Shown piece by piece: positions 1 through 10,234 of a stretch of DNA of 64,000 nucleotides (position 1 is its first letter; each line of letters begins with the position of its first letter). The stretch lies in assembly GCF_900142545.1 (NCBI RefSeq), contig NZ_FRBF01000008.1, positions 1-64,000 on the forward strand, given 5' to 3'. The DNA comes from Fibrobacter sp. UWT2 (GTDB taxonomy: Bacteria > Fibrobacterota > Fibrobacteria > Fibrobacterales > Fibrobacteraceae). The notes below the pieces were generated by a model. The model had not been told where the DNA came from and made no database searches. It was given only the letters and a program-made list of their open reading frames with translations. Made by a program: the position numbers and the translations under genes.

Positions 1-2
1 TC

Positions 3-95
3 GCCCCGGTGGCAATGGAAAAGCAGCTCCGCTTCGCAATCCGCGAAGGTGGCCGTACCGTTGGCGCTGGCTCCGTAACCGAAATCATCAAGTAA
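3..95 (+). CDS. tuf: Elongation factor Tu, C-terminal fragment
   Basis: The window opens inside this gene; 30 codons remain before TAA. The residues [19 protein letters not shown] and the ending VTEIIK are the conserved end of domain 3 of EF-Tu, the GTPase that delivers aminoacyl-tRNA to the ribosome. It lies 9 nt before rpsJ, so tuf is the gene preceding the S10 operon, as in many bacteria. The rest of the gene is outside the window. Confidence 0.95.
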   Translation, partial: APVAMEKQLRFAIREGGRTVGAGSVTEIIK

Positions 96-104
96 GGAAT
101 TATC

Positions 105-413
105 ATGGCTGGTGAACGCATTCGTATTCGCTTGAAGAGCTTCGATCATCGTATGATCGACCGCTCTGCTCAAGACATCGTGAATACAGCTAAGAACACT
201 GGGGCACGCATTGCCGGCCCCATCCCTCTTCCGACGAAGATCCAGAAGTATACGGTGATCCGCTCTCCGCATATCAACAAGACTTCCCGTGAACAGTTCG
301 AATCCCGTACGCACAAGCGTCTTATCGACATCCTTGATGCTACGCCGCAGACTGTAGATTCCCTCATGAAACTTGACTTGCCGGCAGGCGTTGAAGTCGA
401 AATTAAGGTTTAA
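105..413 (+). CDS. rpsJ: 30S ribosomal protein S10
   Basis: 102 residues, the normal length for S10, which sits in the 30S head and also works with NusB in antitermination. The N-terminal [14 protein letters not shown] and the PIPLPT and SREQFE motifs are diagnostic. An AAGGAAT ribosome site precedes the ATG. It is the first gene of the S10 cluster, 9 nt after tuf and 5 nt before rplC, so it is most likely cotranscribed with both. Confidence 0.98.
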   Translation: MAGERIRIRLKSFDHRMIDRSAQDIVNTAKNTGARIAGPIPLPTKIQKYTVIRSPHINKTSREQFESRTHKRLIDILDATPQTVDSLMKLDLPAGVEVEIKV

Positions 414-418
414 TAACA

Positions 419-1036
419 ATGAACGGTATTCTCGCAAAGAAATTGGGAATGACCCAAGTGTTCACGGAACAGGGCGAACGCGTTCCTGTAACGGTTCTCG
501 AAGCCGGTCCGTGCGTGGTCGTTTGCCATAAGACAGAAGAGAAGGACGGCTACACTGCTGTCCAGATCGGCTTTGGTCTCAAGAAAGAACAGCGCGCCAA
601 CAAGGCTGAAATCGGCCACTTCAAGAAGGCTGATGTCGCTGTTCGTGAACACCTCGCTGAATTCGATGTCGCTGATCTCGAAGCCTGGCCGGTTGGCAAG
701 GAATTCGGTGCAGCTGACTTCGCCGATGTGAAGACGGTGAACGTTTCTGGCCTCTCCAAGGGTCACGGCTTCTCCGGTACCATCAAGCGCCATAACTTCC
801 ACAGCGGTCCTCGTTCTCACGGTACGCACAACATGCGCGAACCGGGTGGTACGTCCGCTCACTCTTATCCGGGGCGCGTTTTCCCGGGCAAGCGTATGGC
901 CGGTCAGTTCGGTAACAAGAAAGTGACCGTGAAGCACCTCCAGGTCGTCAAGGTTGACGGCGACCGCAACCTGATCTTTGTCCGCGGCGCAGTTCCCGGT
1001 GCAAAGAACAGCATCATCGTGGTGAGGAAAGACTAA
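419..1036 (+). CDS. rplC: 50S ribosomal protein L3
   Basis: 205 residues. L3 is an early assembly protein that reaches toward the peptidyl-transferase centre. The start NGILAKKLGMTQVF and the GFSGTIKRHNF and KRMAGQFG motifs identify it. It overlaps rplD by one base (TAATG), which implies translational coupling. Confidence 0.98.
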   Translation: MNGILAKKLGMTQVFTEQGERVPVTVLEAGPCVVVCHKTEEKDGYTAVQIGFGLKKEQRANKAEIGHFKKADVAVREHLAEFDVADLEAWPVGKEFGAADFADVKTVNVSGLSKGHGFSGTIKRHNFHSGPRSHGTHNMREPGGTSAHSYPGRVFPGKRMAGQFGNKKVTVKHLQVVKVDGDRNLIFVRGAVPGAKNSIIVVRKD

Positions 1037-1656
1037 TGGCTACAGCAAAGCTTTTCGCCGCTACTGGCGATTTCAAGAATGATATTCAGCTCCCGGCCAT
1101 GTTCGATCAGGAAGTCAACAAGGTCTGCATGTACTTGCATATCAAGGCTATCCTGAACAACAACCGTCAGGGCACTGCCCAGACCAAGAACAAGTCCGCC
1201 GTTAGCGGTGGTGGTCAGAAGCCCTGGAAGCAGAAGGGTACGGGCCGCGCTCGTTCCGGTCAGAACACCTCTGCTGTGTGGGTTCGTGGTGCCAAGGCTC
1301 ATGGTCCGAAGTCCCATGACTACTTTGAAAAGGTGAACAAGAAGGTCAAGAAGATCGCCTTCCGCTCTGCTCTCGCTGCTAAGGCTGCCGAAGGCAAGGT
1401 GCAGGTGTTCGAAGCTCTCAGCTTCGGCGCTCCGAAGACTAAGGATCTCCTCGCCGTCCTCAACAAGGCCGGTCTCGAACAGCGCAACGCTCTCTTCCTC
1501 GTGAGCGAAGCTGACAAGAACCTTTACCTGTCTTCTAACAACATTCCTTGGTGCCGTTGCGCACGCGTTGCTGATGTCAACACTTACGACATCGTTCGCG
1601 CCAACAACGTCGTCATCTCCCAGGCAGCTCTCGCCGAACTGGAAGGAGGCCGCTAA
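1036..1656 (+). CDS. rplD: 50S ribosomal protein L4
   Basis: 206 residues. L4 lines the exit tunnel; in some bacteria it also represses the S10 operon through an mRNA leader, which here would lie outside the window. The basic loop QKPWKQKGTGRARSG is the conserved tunnel-contacting segment. Its start and stop both overlap the neighbouring genes by one base, rplC upstream and rplW downstream. Confidence 0.97.
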   Translation: MATAKLFAATGDFKNDIQLPAMFDQEVNKVCMYLHIKAILNNNRQGTAQTKNKSAVSGGGQKPWKQKGTGRARSGQNTSAVWVRGAKAHGPKSHDYFEKVNKKVKKIAFRSALAAKAAEGKVQVFEALSFGAPKTKDLLAVLNKAGLEQRNALFLVSEADKNLYLSSNNIPWCRCARVADVNTYDIVRANNVVISQAALAELEGGR

Positions 1657-1964
1657 TGAGTGAACTTCACGAAATTCTCGTTGCACCGCACATTACCGAA
1701 GCTACCGCCCGTCTGATGGCTGCTTCTCGCAATGACGTGCACAAGTATGTATTCAAGGTTGCCAAGACCGCAACGAAGACCGAGATCAAGGACGCTATCG
1801 AAAAGCGTTTCGGCGTCAAGGTTGATTCCGTCAATACCCTTATCAACCGCGGCAAGATGAAGCGCGTTCGTATGGGCATGGTCGCCGGCAAGAAGTCCAA
1901 CTGGAAGAAGGCCTACATCACGCTTAAGGCCGGGCAAAAGATTGCCGAGTTCGAAGGAGTATAA
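1656..1964 (+). CDS. rplW: 50S ribosomal protein L23
   Basis: 102 residues. L23 sits at the tunnel exit and is the docking site for trigger factor, which is encoded later in this window, and for [17 protein letters not shown] and the [13 protein letters not shown] ending fit the family. Its ATG overlaps the rplD stop. Confidence 0.97.
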   Translation: MSELHEILVAPHITEATARLMAASRNDVHKYVFKVAKTATKTEIKDAIEKRFGVKVDSVNTLINRGKMKRVRMGMVAGKKSNWKKAYITLKAGQKIAEFEGV

Positions 1965-1966
1965 TC

Positions 1967-2797
1967 ATGGGTCTGAAGTCTTATCGCCCGCTTACCCCGA
2001 CGCTGCGCTACAAGCAGATTGGTGACCGCAAGGAAATCACTGCGGACAAGCCGTACAAGCCGCTCACCGAAGGCATCAAGCGTAGCTCCGGCCGTAACAA
2101 CGCCGGTGAAATCACCTCCCGCCGTCGCGGTGGTGGTCACAAGAAACTGTATCGTATCATCGATTTCAAGCGTCAGTTCGCTGGCATCCCCTGCACTGTC
2201 GAAACGATCGAATACGATCCGAACCGTTCCGCTCGTATCGCCCTGGTCAAGTACCAGAACGGCAAGCGCTGCTACATCATCGCCCCGGCTGAAGTCAAGG
2301 TTGGTGATGTGCTGAATTCTGGCGAAGGTGCCGAATTCCGCATCGGTAACGCTATTCCGCTGCGCGACATTCCGCTGAACACCATTATCCACAACATCGA
2401 AATGAAACCGGGCAAGGGCGCTCAGATCGCTCGTTCCGCAGGTGCAGGTGCAGAACTCGTCGCTAAAGACGGCAAGCTCTGCCAGGTCAAGCTCCCGAGT
2501 GGCGAAGTTCGCTACATTCCGGAAGATTGCCTCGCCGTCGTGGGTCAGGTTTCCAATATCGATCACATGAATGAATCCTCGGGTTCTGCAGGCCGCTCTC
2601 GCTGGCTCGGCATTCGCCCGTCCGTCCGCGGTGTCGTTATGAACCCGGTCGATCACCCCCTTGGTGGTGGTGAAGGTCGTACCTCTGGTGGTCGTCATCC
2701 GTGCTCTCCTTGGGGTAAGAACTCTAAGGGTGCCAAAACTCGTAACAATAAGCGTACCGATAGATTCATCGTACGTCGTCGTCAGAAGAGGGCCTAA
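1967..2797 (+). CDS. rplB: 50S ribosomal protein L2
   Basis: 276 residues, the usual length. L2 is needed for subunit joining and peptidyl transfer. The [19 protein letters not shown] motif near residue 43 and the C-terminal [18 protein letters not shown], with the conserved histidine loop, are unmistakable. It starts 2 nt after rplW. Confidence 0.99.
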   Translation: MGLKSYRPLTPTLRYKQIGDRKEITADKPYKPLTEGIKRSSGRNNAGEITSRRRGGGHKKLYRIIDFKRQFAGIPCTVETIEYDPNRSARIALVKYQNGKRCYIIAPAEVKVGDVLNSGEGAEFRIGNAIPLRDIPLNTIIHNIEMKPGKGAQIARSAGAGAELVAKDGKLCQVKLPSGEVRYIPEDCLAVVGQVSNIDHMNESSGSAGRSRWLGIRPSVRGVVMNPVDHPLGGGEGRTSGGRHPCSPWGKNSKGAKTRNNKRTDRFIVRRRQKRA

Positions 2798-2800
2798 TTC

Positions 2801-3085
2801 ATGTCTAGATCCCTTAAGAAAGGTGCTTTCGTGGATTCCCACGTTATGACCAAAGCCCAGGCTATGGCCGGTTCCGACAAGAAACAGGCTATCAAGACCT
2901 GGTCCCGTCGTTCCACCATCATTCCTGATATGGTCGGACTTACGTTCTCCGTCTATAATGGCAAGCAGTTCATCCCCGTGTACGTGACCGAAAACATGGT
3001 CGGCCACAAGCTGGGTGAATTCTCCATGACCCGTACTTTCCGCGGTCACCGTAAGACTGAAACCGCTGCTGGAGGAAAGAAATAA
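2801..3085 (+). CDS. rpsS: 30S ribosomal protein S19
   Basis: 94 residues. S19 pairs with S13 in the 30S head and contacts the A-site tRNA. It begins [11 protein letters not shown] and contains [15 protein letters not shown] and [10 protein letters not shown], all conserved. It ends in a one-base overlap with rplV. Confidence 0.98.
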   Translation: MSRSLKKGAFVDSHVMTKAQAMAGSDKKQAIKTWSRRSTIIPDMVGLTFSVYNGKQFIPVYVTENMVGHKLGEFSMTRTFRGHRKTETAAGGKK

Positions 3086-3432
3086 TGCAAGCTGTTGCTA
3101 AAGTGAAAAACGTCCGTTACGGCGTTCGCAAGCTCCGTCGCGTTGTCGACCTGGTTCGCGGCAAGTCCGTTGCAGAAGCATTCGCAATGCTTTCTATTCT
3201 CCACACGCAGACCAAGGGTGCTCCGCTGGTCGAAAATGCTCTGAAGTCCGCTGTTGCTAACTTCAAGCAGAAGGCCGCTGGTGCCGTTGCCGCCGAAGAA
3301 TTGGTCGTCAAGACCATCACTGCCGACGGTGGTACCATCATGAAGCGTATCCACCCCCGTTCCCAGGGCCGTGCTTTCCGTATCGAAAAGCCGCTCTCTC
3401 ACATCACAGTCGTTGTGGCCAACAAGGAGTAA
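3085..3432 (+). CDS. rplV: 50S ribosomal protein L22
   Basis: 115 residues. L22 contacts all 23S rRNA domains and its beta-hairpin lines the exit tunnel. [18 protein letters not shown] and the hairpin segment [15 protein letters not shown] are diagnostic. It lies between rpsS and rpsC in the standard order. Confidence 0.97.
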   Translation: MQAVAKVKNVRYGVRKLRRVVDLVRGKSVAEAFAMLSILHTQTKGAPLVENALKSAVANFKQKAAGAVAAEELVVKTITADGGTIMKRIHPRSQGRAFRIEKPLSHITVVVANKE

Positions 3433-3437
3433 TTACA

Positions 3438-4097
3438 ATGGGTCAGAAAACTCATCCGAATGGTCTTCGTCTTGGCGTTATCCGCGGCTGGGAATCCAAG
3501 TGGTATGCCGAAGACAAGTTTGCCGATCTTCTCTATGAAGACATCGTGCTCCGCCGTTACTTGATGAAGCGTTTTGAACATGCCTCCCTTTCCAAGGTCG
3601 GCATCGAACGCACCGTCAAGAAGGTGAACGTGAACCTCTTCACTGCCCGTCCGGGTATCGTGATCGGCCGTAAGGGCGAAGAATTGGAAAAGCTCAAGGG
3701 CGAACTCCAGTTCCTCACCGGTAAAGAAATCTATATTAACGTCCAGGAAATCAAGCGCCCGGAAACGGATGCCAAGCTGGTTGCCGAAAACATCGCTCGT
3801 CAGCTCGAAAAGCGTATTTCCTTCCGCCGCGCTATGAAGCGTGCCATCCAGTCCGCTATGCGTATGGGTGTGGAAGGTATCAAGGTGCAGTGCGGCGGCC
3901 GCCTCGGTGGTGCTGAAATTGCCCGCGTCGAAAAGTATGCTGAAGGCCGCGTGCCTCTGCACACTCTCCGCGCCGACATCGATTACGCGACTGCCATTGC
4001 TAAGACCGTTTATGGTTCCATCGGTATCAAGGTGTGGATCATGCACGGTGAAAAGATTGGCAAGGACGTCATGAACGATAACAAGAGAGAGAAGTAA
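3438..4097 (+). CDS. rpsC: 30S ribosomal protein S3
   Basis: 219 residues. S3 lies at the mRNA entry site and has helicase-associated basic residues. The KH-domain GRKGEE loop (about residues 74-79) and the start [13 protein letters not shown] are clear. The C-terminal tail is short and ends in basic DNKREK. Confidence 0.98.
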   Translation: MGQKTHPNGLRLGVIRGWESKWYAEDKFADLLYEDIVLRRYLMKRFEHASLSKVGIERTVKKVNVNLFTARPGIVIGRKGEELEKLKGELQFLTGKEIYINVQEIKRPETDAKLVAENIARQLEKRISFRRAMKRAIQSAMRMGVEGIKVQCGGRLGGAEIARVEKYAEGRVPLHTLRADIDYATAIAKTVYGSIGIKVWIMHGEKIGKDVMNDNKREK

Positions 4098-4099
4098 TT

Positions 4100-4513
4100 A
4101 TGCTGAGTCCTAAAAGAACATTACATCGTAAGCAGATGAAAGGCCGCATGAAGGGCATTGCCTCCCGCGGCAACTCCATCGCCTTCGGCGAATTCGGCAT
4201 TCAGGCTCTCGAAAAGTGCTGGCTCACCGCTCGCCAGATCGAAGCAGCTCGTATCGCCATGACCCGTAAGATCAAGCGTGGTGGCCGTGTGTGGATCCGC
4301 GTGTTCCCCGACAAGCCGATCACCCGTCACCCTGCAGAAGCTCGTATGGGTAAGGGTAAGGGCGCCGTCGAATTCTGGGCAGCCGTTATCCTCCCGGGTC
4401 GCATCATTTTCGAAATGGGTGGTGTTGAACGTGAACTGGCCATGGAAGCTCTCCATGTCGCAGCACAGAAGCTCCCCCTCAAGTGCAAAATCATCGAAGA
4501 ATCGGAGATCTAA
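4100..4513 (+). CDS. rplP: 50S ribosomal protein L16
   Basis: 137 residues. L16 helps position A-site t[21 protein letters not shown], the [17 protein letters not shown] block and the RMGKGKG motif identify it. Its TAA overlaps the ATG of rpmC. Confidence 0.98.
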   Translation: MLSPKRTLHRKQMKGRMKGIASRGNSIAFGEFGIQALEKCWLTARQIEAARIAMTRKIKRGGRVWIRVFPDKPITRHPAEARMGKGKGAVEFWAAVILPGRIIFEMGGVERELAMEALHVAAQKLPLKCKIIEESEI

Positions 4514-4704
4514 TGAAGGCACGTGAATTAAAGGAACTGGGCGTTGACCAGCTCAAGGAAAAACTGGCTCAGTTGAATCTCGATTTGTTCAATTACCGTA
4601 TGGCTGCTAAGCTCGGTAACTTGGAAAAACCCTCTTCGATCCGCAATACCCGTAAGGATATCGCTAGGGTCAAGACCATCCTCACCGAAAAGGCCAAGGC
4701 ATAA
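4513..4704 (+). CDS. rpmC: 50S ribosomal protein L29
   Basis: 63 residues from the ATG that overlaps the rplP stop (TAATG). A start 30 nt upstream is in frame but would run into rplP, and the family begins [10 protein letters not shown]29 sits next to L23 at the tunnel exit. The ending RVKTILTEKAKA is typical. Confidence 0.96.
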   Translation: MKARELKELGVDQLKEKLAQLNLDLFNYRMAAKLGNLEKPSSIRNTRKDIARVKTILTEKAKA

Positions 4705-4722
4705 GCCGGGCAGGAGCAGGAA

Positions 4723-4977
4723 ATGGATAGAAACCTTCGTAAGGTAAAGCAGGGTGTCGTTTCTTCCGACAAGATGGATAAAACCATCACTGTCGTGGTT
4801 GAAAACCGTAAGCGTCACCCGGTGTACAACAAGATCATGACCACCACCAAGAAGCTCAAGGCTCACGATGAAAACAACGAAGCCGGTGAAGGCGACCTGG
4901 TGGAAATCATGGAAACTCGTCCGCTCTCTGCAACGAAGCGTTGGCGCCTCGTTCGCATTGTAGCTAAGAAGAAATAA
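4723..4977 (+). CDS. rpsQ: 30S ribosomal protein S17
   Basis: 84 residues. S17 is a primary 16S-binding protein with an OB fold. [17 protein letters not shown] and the [15 protein letters not shown] segment match the family. A CAGGAGCAGG purine stretch precedes the ATG as the ribosome site. Confidence 0.97.
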   Translation: MDRNLRKVKQGVVSSDKMDKTITVVVENRKRHPVYNKIMTTTKKLKAHDENNEAGEGDLVEIMETRPLSATKRWRLVRIVAKKK

Positions 4978-4998
4978 TCGTTTTGGAGTAAGGCGAAT

Positions 4999-5367
4999 AT
5001 GATTCAAGAAGAAACCAGACTCGTCGTGGCCGATAACAGTGGAGCCAAGGAAGTCGCCTGCATCCGTGTTTTGGGTGGCACCAACCGTCGCTATGCCAGC
5101 ATCGGTGATGTCATCAAGGTAGCCGTTAAAGACGCTATCCCCCAGAGCAAGGTGAAGAAGGGTTCCGTAGCTGACGCCGTCGTCGTGCGCACTCGCAAAG
5201 AAATTGCCCGTCCGGATGGCACGTTCATCCGTTTCTCGGACAACGCCGTGGTTCTCATCAACAAGGATGGCGAACCTCGTGGAACCCGTATTTTTGGACC
5301 GGTGGCTCGTGAGCTCCGCGACAAGAAATACATGAAGATCATCTCCCTCGCACCTGAGGTTCTCTAA
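4999..5367 (+). CDS. rplN: 50S ribosomal protein L14
   Basis: 122 residues, the canonical length. L14 forms an intersubunit bridge with 16S rRNA and is the target of the silencing factor Rsf[19 protein letters not shown] and [17 protein letters not shown] are near-invariant. It overlaps rplX by one base. Confidence 0.99.
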   Translation: MIQEETRLVVADNSGAKEVACIRVLGGTNRRYASIGDVIKVAVKDAIPQSKVKKGSVADAVVVRTRKEIARPDGTFIRFSDNAVVLINKDGEPRGTRIFGPVARELRDKKYMKIISLAPEVL

Positions 5368-5666
5368 TGGCCAACATCAAGAAGAATGATAACGTCAAGG
5401 TGATTTCCGGTGCCAACAAGGGCAAGACCGGCACCGTGATCAGTGTCAAGGGTGGCAAGGTGACCGTTTCGGGCGTGAACGTCCGCAAGCGTCATGAAAA
5501 GCCGTCCCAGACCAACCAGACTGGTGGCATCATTGAAAAGGAACTGCCGATCGACATTTCCAACGTGATGCTCCTCGAAGGCAACACTCCTGTCCGTACC
5601 CGTATCGTGCGCGAAGCTGGCAAGAAGGCTTCCCGCGTGAGCGTCAAGTCCGGCAAGGCTATCTGA
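5367..5666 (+). CDS. rplX: 50S ribosomal protein L24
   Basis: 99 residues. L24 is an assembly initiator with an N-terminal KOW motif: [18 protein letters not shown] (about residues 10-27). [19 protein letters not shown] follows as in other L24 proteins. It overlaps rplN. Confidence 0.97.
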   Translation: MANIKKNDNVKVISGANKGKTGTVISVKGGKVTVSGVNVRKRHEKPSQTNQTGGIIEKELPIDISNVMLLEGNTPVRTRIVREAGKKASRVSVKSGKAI

Positions 5667-5674
5667 GGTAACAC

Positions 5675-6214
5675 ATGAACCAGATGAAGCAATTTTATCT
5701 CGAAAAAGTAGTTCCGGCCTTGCAGCAGAAGTTTGCTTACAAGAACGTGATGGAAATTCCCCGCCTCCAGAAGATCGTGCTCAACATGGGTGTCGGCGCT
5801 GCCGCCTCTAACCGCAAGATCCTGGATGAAGCCGTTGACACTCTGACCGCTATTACCGGCCAGAAGGCTGTCGTCACCAACGCCAAGAAGGCTATCGCTC
5901 AGTTCCATCTGCGCGAAGGCATTGGTATCGGTGCCAAGGTCACCCTGCACGGCGACAACATGTGGGACTTCCTCTTCCGTCTCATCAACATCGACCTCCC
6001 GCGTGTCCGTGACTTCCGTGGTCTCGCACGTCGTGGCTTTGATGGCATGGGTAACTTCACCCTCGGCATCAAGGAACAGACGATCTTTGTTGAAATCGAC
6101 ATTGACAAGATTTCTCGTACCTTCGGTATGGACATCTCCTTCGTGACCTCTGCAAAGACGGACGAAGAAGGCCGCGCCCTGCTCGAAGAACTTGGACTCC
6201 CCTTCAGGAAGTAA
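5675..6214 (+). CDS. rplE: 50S ribosomal protein L5
   Basis: 179 residues. L5 binds 5S rRNA and contacts the P-site t[19 protein letters not shown], the [16 protein letters not shown] segment and [18 protein letters not shown] are highly conserved. It starts 8 nt after rplX. Confidence 0.98.
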   Translation: MNQMKQFYLEKVVPALQQKFAYKNVMEIPRLQKIVLNMGVGAAASNRKILDEAVDTLTAITGQKAVVTNAKKAIAQFHLREGIGIGAKVTLHGDNMWDFLFRLINIDLPRVRDFRGLARRGFDGMGNFTLGIKEQTIFVEIDIDKISRTFGMDISFVTSAKTDEEGRALLEELGLPFRK

Positions 6215-6223
6215 GGTAATACC

Positions 6224-6409
6224 ATGGCAAGCACAAGAATGATTGAAAAATGCAAGCGCACCCCGAAGTATACCGTTCGTGGGTACAACCGCTGCAAGCG
6301 TTGCGGTAGGCCGCACGCCTTTATGCGCCGCTTTGGCCTTTGCCGTATTTGCTTCCGCGAAATGGCACTCGCCGGCGAAATCCCCGGTATCACAAAGTCG
6401 TCTTGGTAA
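6224..6409 (+). CDS. rpsN: 30S ribosomal protein S14, zinc-binding short form
   Basis: 61 residues, the short type Z S14. Four cysteines in two CxxC pairs (CKRCG and CRICF, about residues 24-43) would bind zinc. The longer S14 form that lacks these cysteines is a zinc-sparing alternative in some bacteria and is not seen here. It lies between rplE and rpsH as expected. Confidence 0.97.
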   Translation: MASTRMIEKCKRTPKYTVRGYNRCKRCGRPHAFMRRFGLCRICFREMALAGEIPGITKSSW

Positions 6410-6422
6410 GGAGAGTATACTC

Positions 6423-6818
6423 ATGGCAATGACAGATCCTATCGCCGATATGCTCACCCGTATCCGCAATGCCGCTTCGGCAAAGCTCCCCGTGGTGGAC
6501 ATTCCTGCCAGCAACTTGAAGCGTGAAATCGCTCGCGTGTTGCAGGAAAAAGGTTTCATTAAAAAGTTCGTCGTCGTTGAAGACGGTAAGCAGGGCGTTT
6601 TGAAGGTCCTCCTCCGTTACACGAAGGGCGAATCCGCTATCCAGGGCATCCAGCGCATTTCTTCGCCGGGTCTCCGTCACTACGTTGACGCCGCAAAGCT
6701 TCCGCGCGTTCGCAATGGCCTTGGCTATGCTATCATCTCCACATCTAAAGGCGTGATGACCGACCACGAAGCCCGCAAGGAAAACGTGGGTGGTGAAGTC
6801 ATCGCAAAGGTATGGTAA
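6423..6818 (+). CDS. rpsH: 30S ribosomal protein S8
   Basis: 131 residues from the ATG after GGAGAG, giving the family start [18 protein letters not shown]8 organises the 16S central domain and in some bacteria represses the spc operon. The C-terminal [20 protein letters not shown] is diagnostic. Confidence 0.98.
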   Translation: MAMTDPIADMLTRIRNAASAKLPVVDIPASNLKREIARVLQEKGFIKKFVVVEDGKQGVLKVLLRYTKGESAIQGIQRISSPGLRHYVDAAKLPRVRNGLGYAIISTSKGVMTDHEARKENVGGEVIAKVW

Positions 6819-6820
6819 AG

Positions 6821-7360
6821 ATGTCCCGTATCGGTAAAGCTATTATCAATATCCCGGCCGGCGTGAAAGTCGCCGTCAATGGTCAGAACATCAAGGTTGA
6901 AGGTCCTCTCGGCAAGCTCGAGACCGACGTTCATGAACTGATTGCAATCAAGCTCGAAGGCAACCAGCTTTCCTTCTCTCGTCCTGACGATCAGAAGTTC
7001 ACCCGTGCCATCCACGGCACCACTCGCGCTCTCGTTGCCAACATGGTCGAAGGCGTGACCAAGGGTTTCCAGAAGACGCTCGAAATCGTCGGCGTTGGTT
7101 ACCGTGTGGAACAGAAGGGCAAGGACCTCAACTTGGTTCTCGGCTTCTCTCACCCGGTTATCTTCAAGGCCCCGGAAGGCGTTGAACTCAAGGCTGTTGA
7201 CCCGCTGAAGATCTCCATCAAGGGCATCGATAAGCAGAAGGTCGGCCAAGCTGCGGCAGAAATCCGCAAGTACCGCAAGCCTGAACCGTATAAGGGCAAG
7301 GGCATCAAGTACGAAGGCGAAATTGTCCGTCGTAAGCAAGGTAAGAAGACAGGTAAATAA
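6821..7360 (+). CDS. rplF: 50S ribosomal protein L6
   Basis: 179 residues when started at the ATG giving MSRIGKAIINIP, the usual L6 N-terminus. A second in-frame ATG 9 nt upstream lies inside rpsH and would add MVK. L6 sits near the factor-binding site. The C-terminal KYRKPEPYKGKGIKYEGE motif is conserved. Confidence 0.97.
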   Translation: MSRIGKAIINIPAGVKVAVNGQNIKVEGPLGKLETDVHELIAIKLEGNQLSFSRPDDQKFTRAIHGTTRALVANMVEGVTKGFQKTLEIVGVGYRVEQKGKDLNLVLGFSHPVIFKAPEGVELKAVDPLKISIKGIDKQKVGQAAAEIRKYRKPEPYKGKGIKYEGEIVRRKQGKKTGK

Positions 7361-7369
7361 GGGTAAACT

Positions 7370-7741
7370 ATGACTGCAATTGCTAAGAAAAGAATCCAGT
7401 CCAGAATCGCACGCCACGAACGCGTACGCAAGTCTGTTGTCGGAACTGCAGAATGCCCTCGTTTGGCTGTTCGCCGTTCCTTGTCCCACATGGTAGCCCA
7501 GATTATCGACGACGAAAACAACAAGTCTCTCGTCCAGCTCACCACCACTGCCAAGGAATTCCAGGCTAAGTTTGGTGAAATGACGAAGTCGGAACAGAGC
7601 AAGCAGCTCGGTATCCAGATTGCTGAAGTCGCTAAGTCCAAGGGCATTGAATCCGTGGTCTTTGACCGCGGCGGTTACATCTATCACGGTCGCGTTCAGG
7701 CTCTCGCTGAGGGAGCTCGTGAAGGCGGACTCAAATTCTAG
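7370..7741 (+). CDS. rplR: 50S ribosomal protein L18
   Basis: 123 residues. L18 carries 5S rRNA into the subunit together with L5. The C-terminal FDRGGYIYHGRVQALAEGAR and the ending REGGLKF are typical. The N-terminal half is basic, with the RHERVRKSVVGTAECPRL segment. Confidence 0.97.
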   Translation: MTAIAKKRIQSRIARHERVRKSVVGTAECPRLAVRRSLSHMVAQIIDDENNKSLVQLTTTAKEFQAKFGEMTKSEQSKQLGIQIAEVAKSKGIESVVFDRGGYIYHGRVQALAEGAREGGLKF

Positions 7742-7752
7742 TGAGGTACACT

Positions 7753-8235
7753 TTGGAACGCGAAGCTCAAGTTTCTGAATTTGAAGACAAGGTTGTACAC
7801 ATCAACCGTTGCGCTAAGACCGTCAAGGGCGGTCGCCGTATGTCCTTCTCCGCTCTCGTTGTCGTTGGCAACAAGAACGGCAAGGTCGGTGTTGGTCTCG
7901 GTAAGGCTAAGGAAGTTTCCGAAGCTATCCGTAAGGGTACCGAAGCCGCCCAGCGTAACATCGTTGAAGTGCAGCTCCTCGACGGCACCATTCCCCACGA
8001 CATCGAAGTCAAGAGCGGCGCAACCCGCATCCTCTTGATGCCGGCTGCTCCGGGTACTGGTGTTATCGCCGGTGCCGCTGCCCGTGCCGTTCTCGAACTG
8101 GCCGGTGTGCGCAACATCCTCACCAAGATTCACGGTTCTTCCAACCCGAGCACTGTCGTGAGCGCCTGCCTCGAAGGTCTCTTGGCCCAGAAGAACAAAC
8201 AGGACTGCGCTGCCCTCCGCGGCGCCAATGCCTAA
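7753..8235 (+). CDS. rpsE: 30S ribosomal protein S5
   Basis: S5 lies at the mRNA entry and decoding region; mutations in it affect fidelity. [18 protein letters not shown] and the [13 protein letters not shown] motif are clear. The start is uncertain. A GTG that overlaps the rplR stop (7741) has no ribosome site. A TTG at 7753 follows GAGG with a 6-nt gap and gives [13 protein letters not shown], so I prefer TTG (160 residues); the GTG start would give 164. Confidence 0.9.
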   Translation: MEREAQVSEFEDKVVHINRCAKTVKGGRRMSFSALVVVGNKNGKVGVGLGKAKEVSEAIRKGTEAAQRNIVEVQLLDGTIPHDIEVKSGATRILLMPAAPGTGVIAGAAARAVLELAGVRNILTKIHGSSNPSTVVSACLEGLLAQKNKQDCAALRGANA

Positions 8236-8248
8236 GGAGTAATACACG

Positions 8249-8428
8249 ATGAAGAAAGTTCGTATTACTTTGATTAAGGGTACTGTCCGTCGTCTCCCGA
8301 TGCACCGCGCTAACGTGGCTGCTCTCGGCCTCCGCAAGATCGGACAGTCTGTTGAACACGTTTTGACCCCCAGCATCCAGGGCATGATCAATGCCGTGGC
8401 TGACATGGTGAAGGTCGAGGAGATCTAA
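8249..8428 (+). CDS. rpmD: 50S ribosomal protein L30
   Basis: 59 residues, the normal length for bacterial L30. Translation gives MKKVRITLIKGTVRR and LGLRKIGQSVEH, matching the family. A strong AAGGAGT ribosome site precedes the ATG by 8 nt. It lies between rpsE and rplO as in most spc operons. Confidence 0.96.
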   Translation: MKKVRITLIKGTVRRLPMHRANVAALGLRKIGQSVEHVLTPSIQGMINAVADMVKVEEI

Positions 8429-8429
8429 G

Positions 8430-8873
8430 ATGGAACTCAATACTCTCAATCCTGGCAAGGCTGCCAAGGGCAAGAGCCGCAAGCGCATTGGTCGCGGTCC
8501 GGGTTCCGGTTGGGGCACCACCGCTGGTCGTGGCCAGAAGGGTGCCGGCGCTCGTAAGAGTGCACAGGCCGGTCGCGTCGCCTTCGAAGGCGGCCAGATG
8601 CCGATCCACCGTCGTATCCCGAAGCGTGGCTTCAAGTCTCACTTCGCCAAGGACACGCAGATCGTTAACCTCAAGAAGCTCGCTTCTTGCAGCGTGACGG
8701 ACTTCGACGCCCAGGCAATGTTTGACCAGGGTTTCATCAAGAACATCGAACTGCCTATCAAGGTCCTCGCATTCGGTACCATCGACAAGGCAATCAATGT
8801 AAAGGTTAACGCCATCAGCGAAAAGGCTAAGGCCATGATTGAAGCTGCTGGCGGCAAAGTCGAGATCGTCTAA
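8430..8873 (+). CDS. rplO: 50S ribosomal protein L15
   Basis: 147 residues. L15 is a late assembly protein. The N-terminal basic arm KRIGRGPGSGWGTTAGRGQ and the EGGQMPIHRRIPKRGF motif identify it. Its last base is shared with the secY start. Confidence 0.97.
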   Translation: MELNTLNPGKAAKGKSRKRIGRGPGSGWGTTAGRGQKGAGARKSAQAGRVAFEGGQMPIHRRIPKRGFKSHFAKDTQIVNLKKLASCSVTDFDAQAMFDQGFIKNIELPIKVLAFGTIDKAINVKVNAISEKAKAMIEAAGGKVEIV

Positions 8874-10234
8874 TGGAAGCTCTCAAGAAAGCCCTTGATG
8901 CGTTCGCTAATGCGTTTAAGATTGAAGACCTGCGTAAAAAGCTTCTTTTTACGCTCGGTGTTCTGATCATCTATCGCCTTGGTGCACACATCACCATTCC
9001 CGGAGTGAATTCTGCCGTTCTGGCGGAGTTCTTCCGTAACTCGAATAATTTGTTCGGCCTGTATGACTCCTTCACGGGCGGTGCCTTTGCTAAGGCAACT
9101 ATCTTCGCCCTGGGTATCATGCCCTACATCAGTGCATCCATCATTATCCAGTTGATGGGTTCCGTTATCCCGGCTATCCAGATGTTGCAGAAGGAAGGCC
9201 AGGAAGGGCGCGCCAAGCTGAACCAATATACCCGTTACTTTACGGTAGCTCTCGCTGCCTTGCAGGGATGGGGCATTTCTGTGTGGCTTTCGTCCCTTAA
9301 GGTGACAACCGCTACCGGTGCCGGAGTGTCTGTCTTGGCTGATGACTTCGCTACGGGCGCCGGAAACATCGGTTTCCGTTTACTAGCTACCCTGACCTTC
9401 ACCGCCGGTACGATCTTCGTGATGTACCTGGGCGAGCAGATTACCTCGCACGGTGTGGGTAACGGTATTTCTCTTATCATCTTCGCCGGTATCGTCGGCG
9501 GCCTTCCGCGGGCTGCCCTTGCAGAATTCGAAATGTTTAAGGAAGACATCCAGCCTCTCGCTATCGAGATCTTTATCTTGGCAGTGGTGGTCTTGATTGT
9601 TGGCTTTATCGTATTCGTCGAGCAAGCGAACCGTCGCATTCCACTCCAAAGTCCTCGCAGGACTGTCGGTTCCAAGGTCGTGGGCGGTCAGTCCAGCTAT
9701 TTGCCCTTCAAGGTGAATACCGCTGGCGTGATTCCCGTGATCTTCGCAAGCTGCATCATGTTCATTCCGGCCATGATCGCTTCCTGGTTCCCGAACGTTT
9801 CTGCGATGCAGTCCTTTGCGGCTGCGTTCATCCCGGGTCACATTACCTATAGTGTGATCTTCGCTCTCCTGATTATATTCTTCACCTACTTCTACACGGC
9901 AATCCAGTACAACCCTAACGACATTGCCGAAAACCTCAAGAGAAGTGGTGGATTTATTCCGGGAATCCGTCCGGGTAACGAAACTGCAAAGTACATAGAC
10001 CACGTTCTCACGAGAATTTCTTTGCCTGGATCGCTTTTCCTCGCTTTAATCAGTGTTGGTCCGCTCCATCTCAAAGACGCACTCAATATGAGTTTCTATA
10101 TTGGGGGCACCTCGGTACTTATCGTGGTCGGTGTGGCGCTGGATACGCTCCGTCAACTCGAAGCCCAGTTGCATACCAAGAATTATGAAGGTTTCCTCAA
10201 GCATGGCCGCATTCGCGGCAGGATGGCGTCTTAG
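8873..10234 (+). CDS. secY: Protein translocase subunit SecY
   Basis: 453 residues with ten predicted membrane spans. SecY forms the protein-conducting channel of the inner membrane with SecE and SecG. The segments [25 protein letters not shown] and ADNLKRSGG-like [17 protein letters not shown] are conserved. It overlaps rplO and infA by one base on each side; the adk and map genes often found between secY and infA are absent. Confidence 0.98.
   Translation: MEALKKALDAFANAFKIEDLRKKLLFTLGVLIIYRLGAHITIPGVNSAVLAEFFRNSNNLFGLYDSFTGGAFAKATIFALGIMPYISASIIIQLMGSVIPAIQMLQKEGQEGRAKLNQYTRYFTVALAALQGWGISVWLSSLKVTTATGAGVSVLADDFATGAGNIGFRLLATLTFTAGTIFVMYLGEQITSHGVGNGISLIIFAGIVGGLPRAALAEFEMFKEDIQPLAIEIFILAVVVLIVGFIVFVEQANRRIPLQSPRRTVGSKVVGGQSSYLPFKVNTAGVIPVIFASCIMFIPAMIASWFPNVSAMQSFAAAFIPGHITYSVIFALLIIFFTYFYTAIQYNPNDIAENLKRSGGFIPGIRPGNETAKYIDHVLTRISLPGSLFLALISVGPLHLKDALNMSFYIGGTSVLIVVGVALDTLRQLEAQLHTKNYEGFLKHGRIRGRMAS

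Noticed and set aside
1913-3049. A 378-codon minus-strand open frame across rplB and rpsS
   Set aside because: Shadow of ribosomal protein genes.
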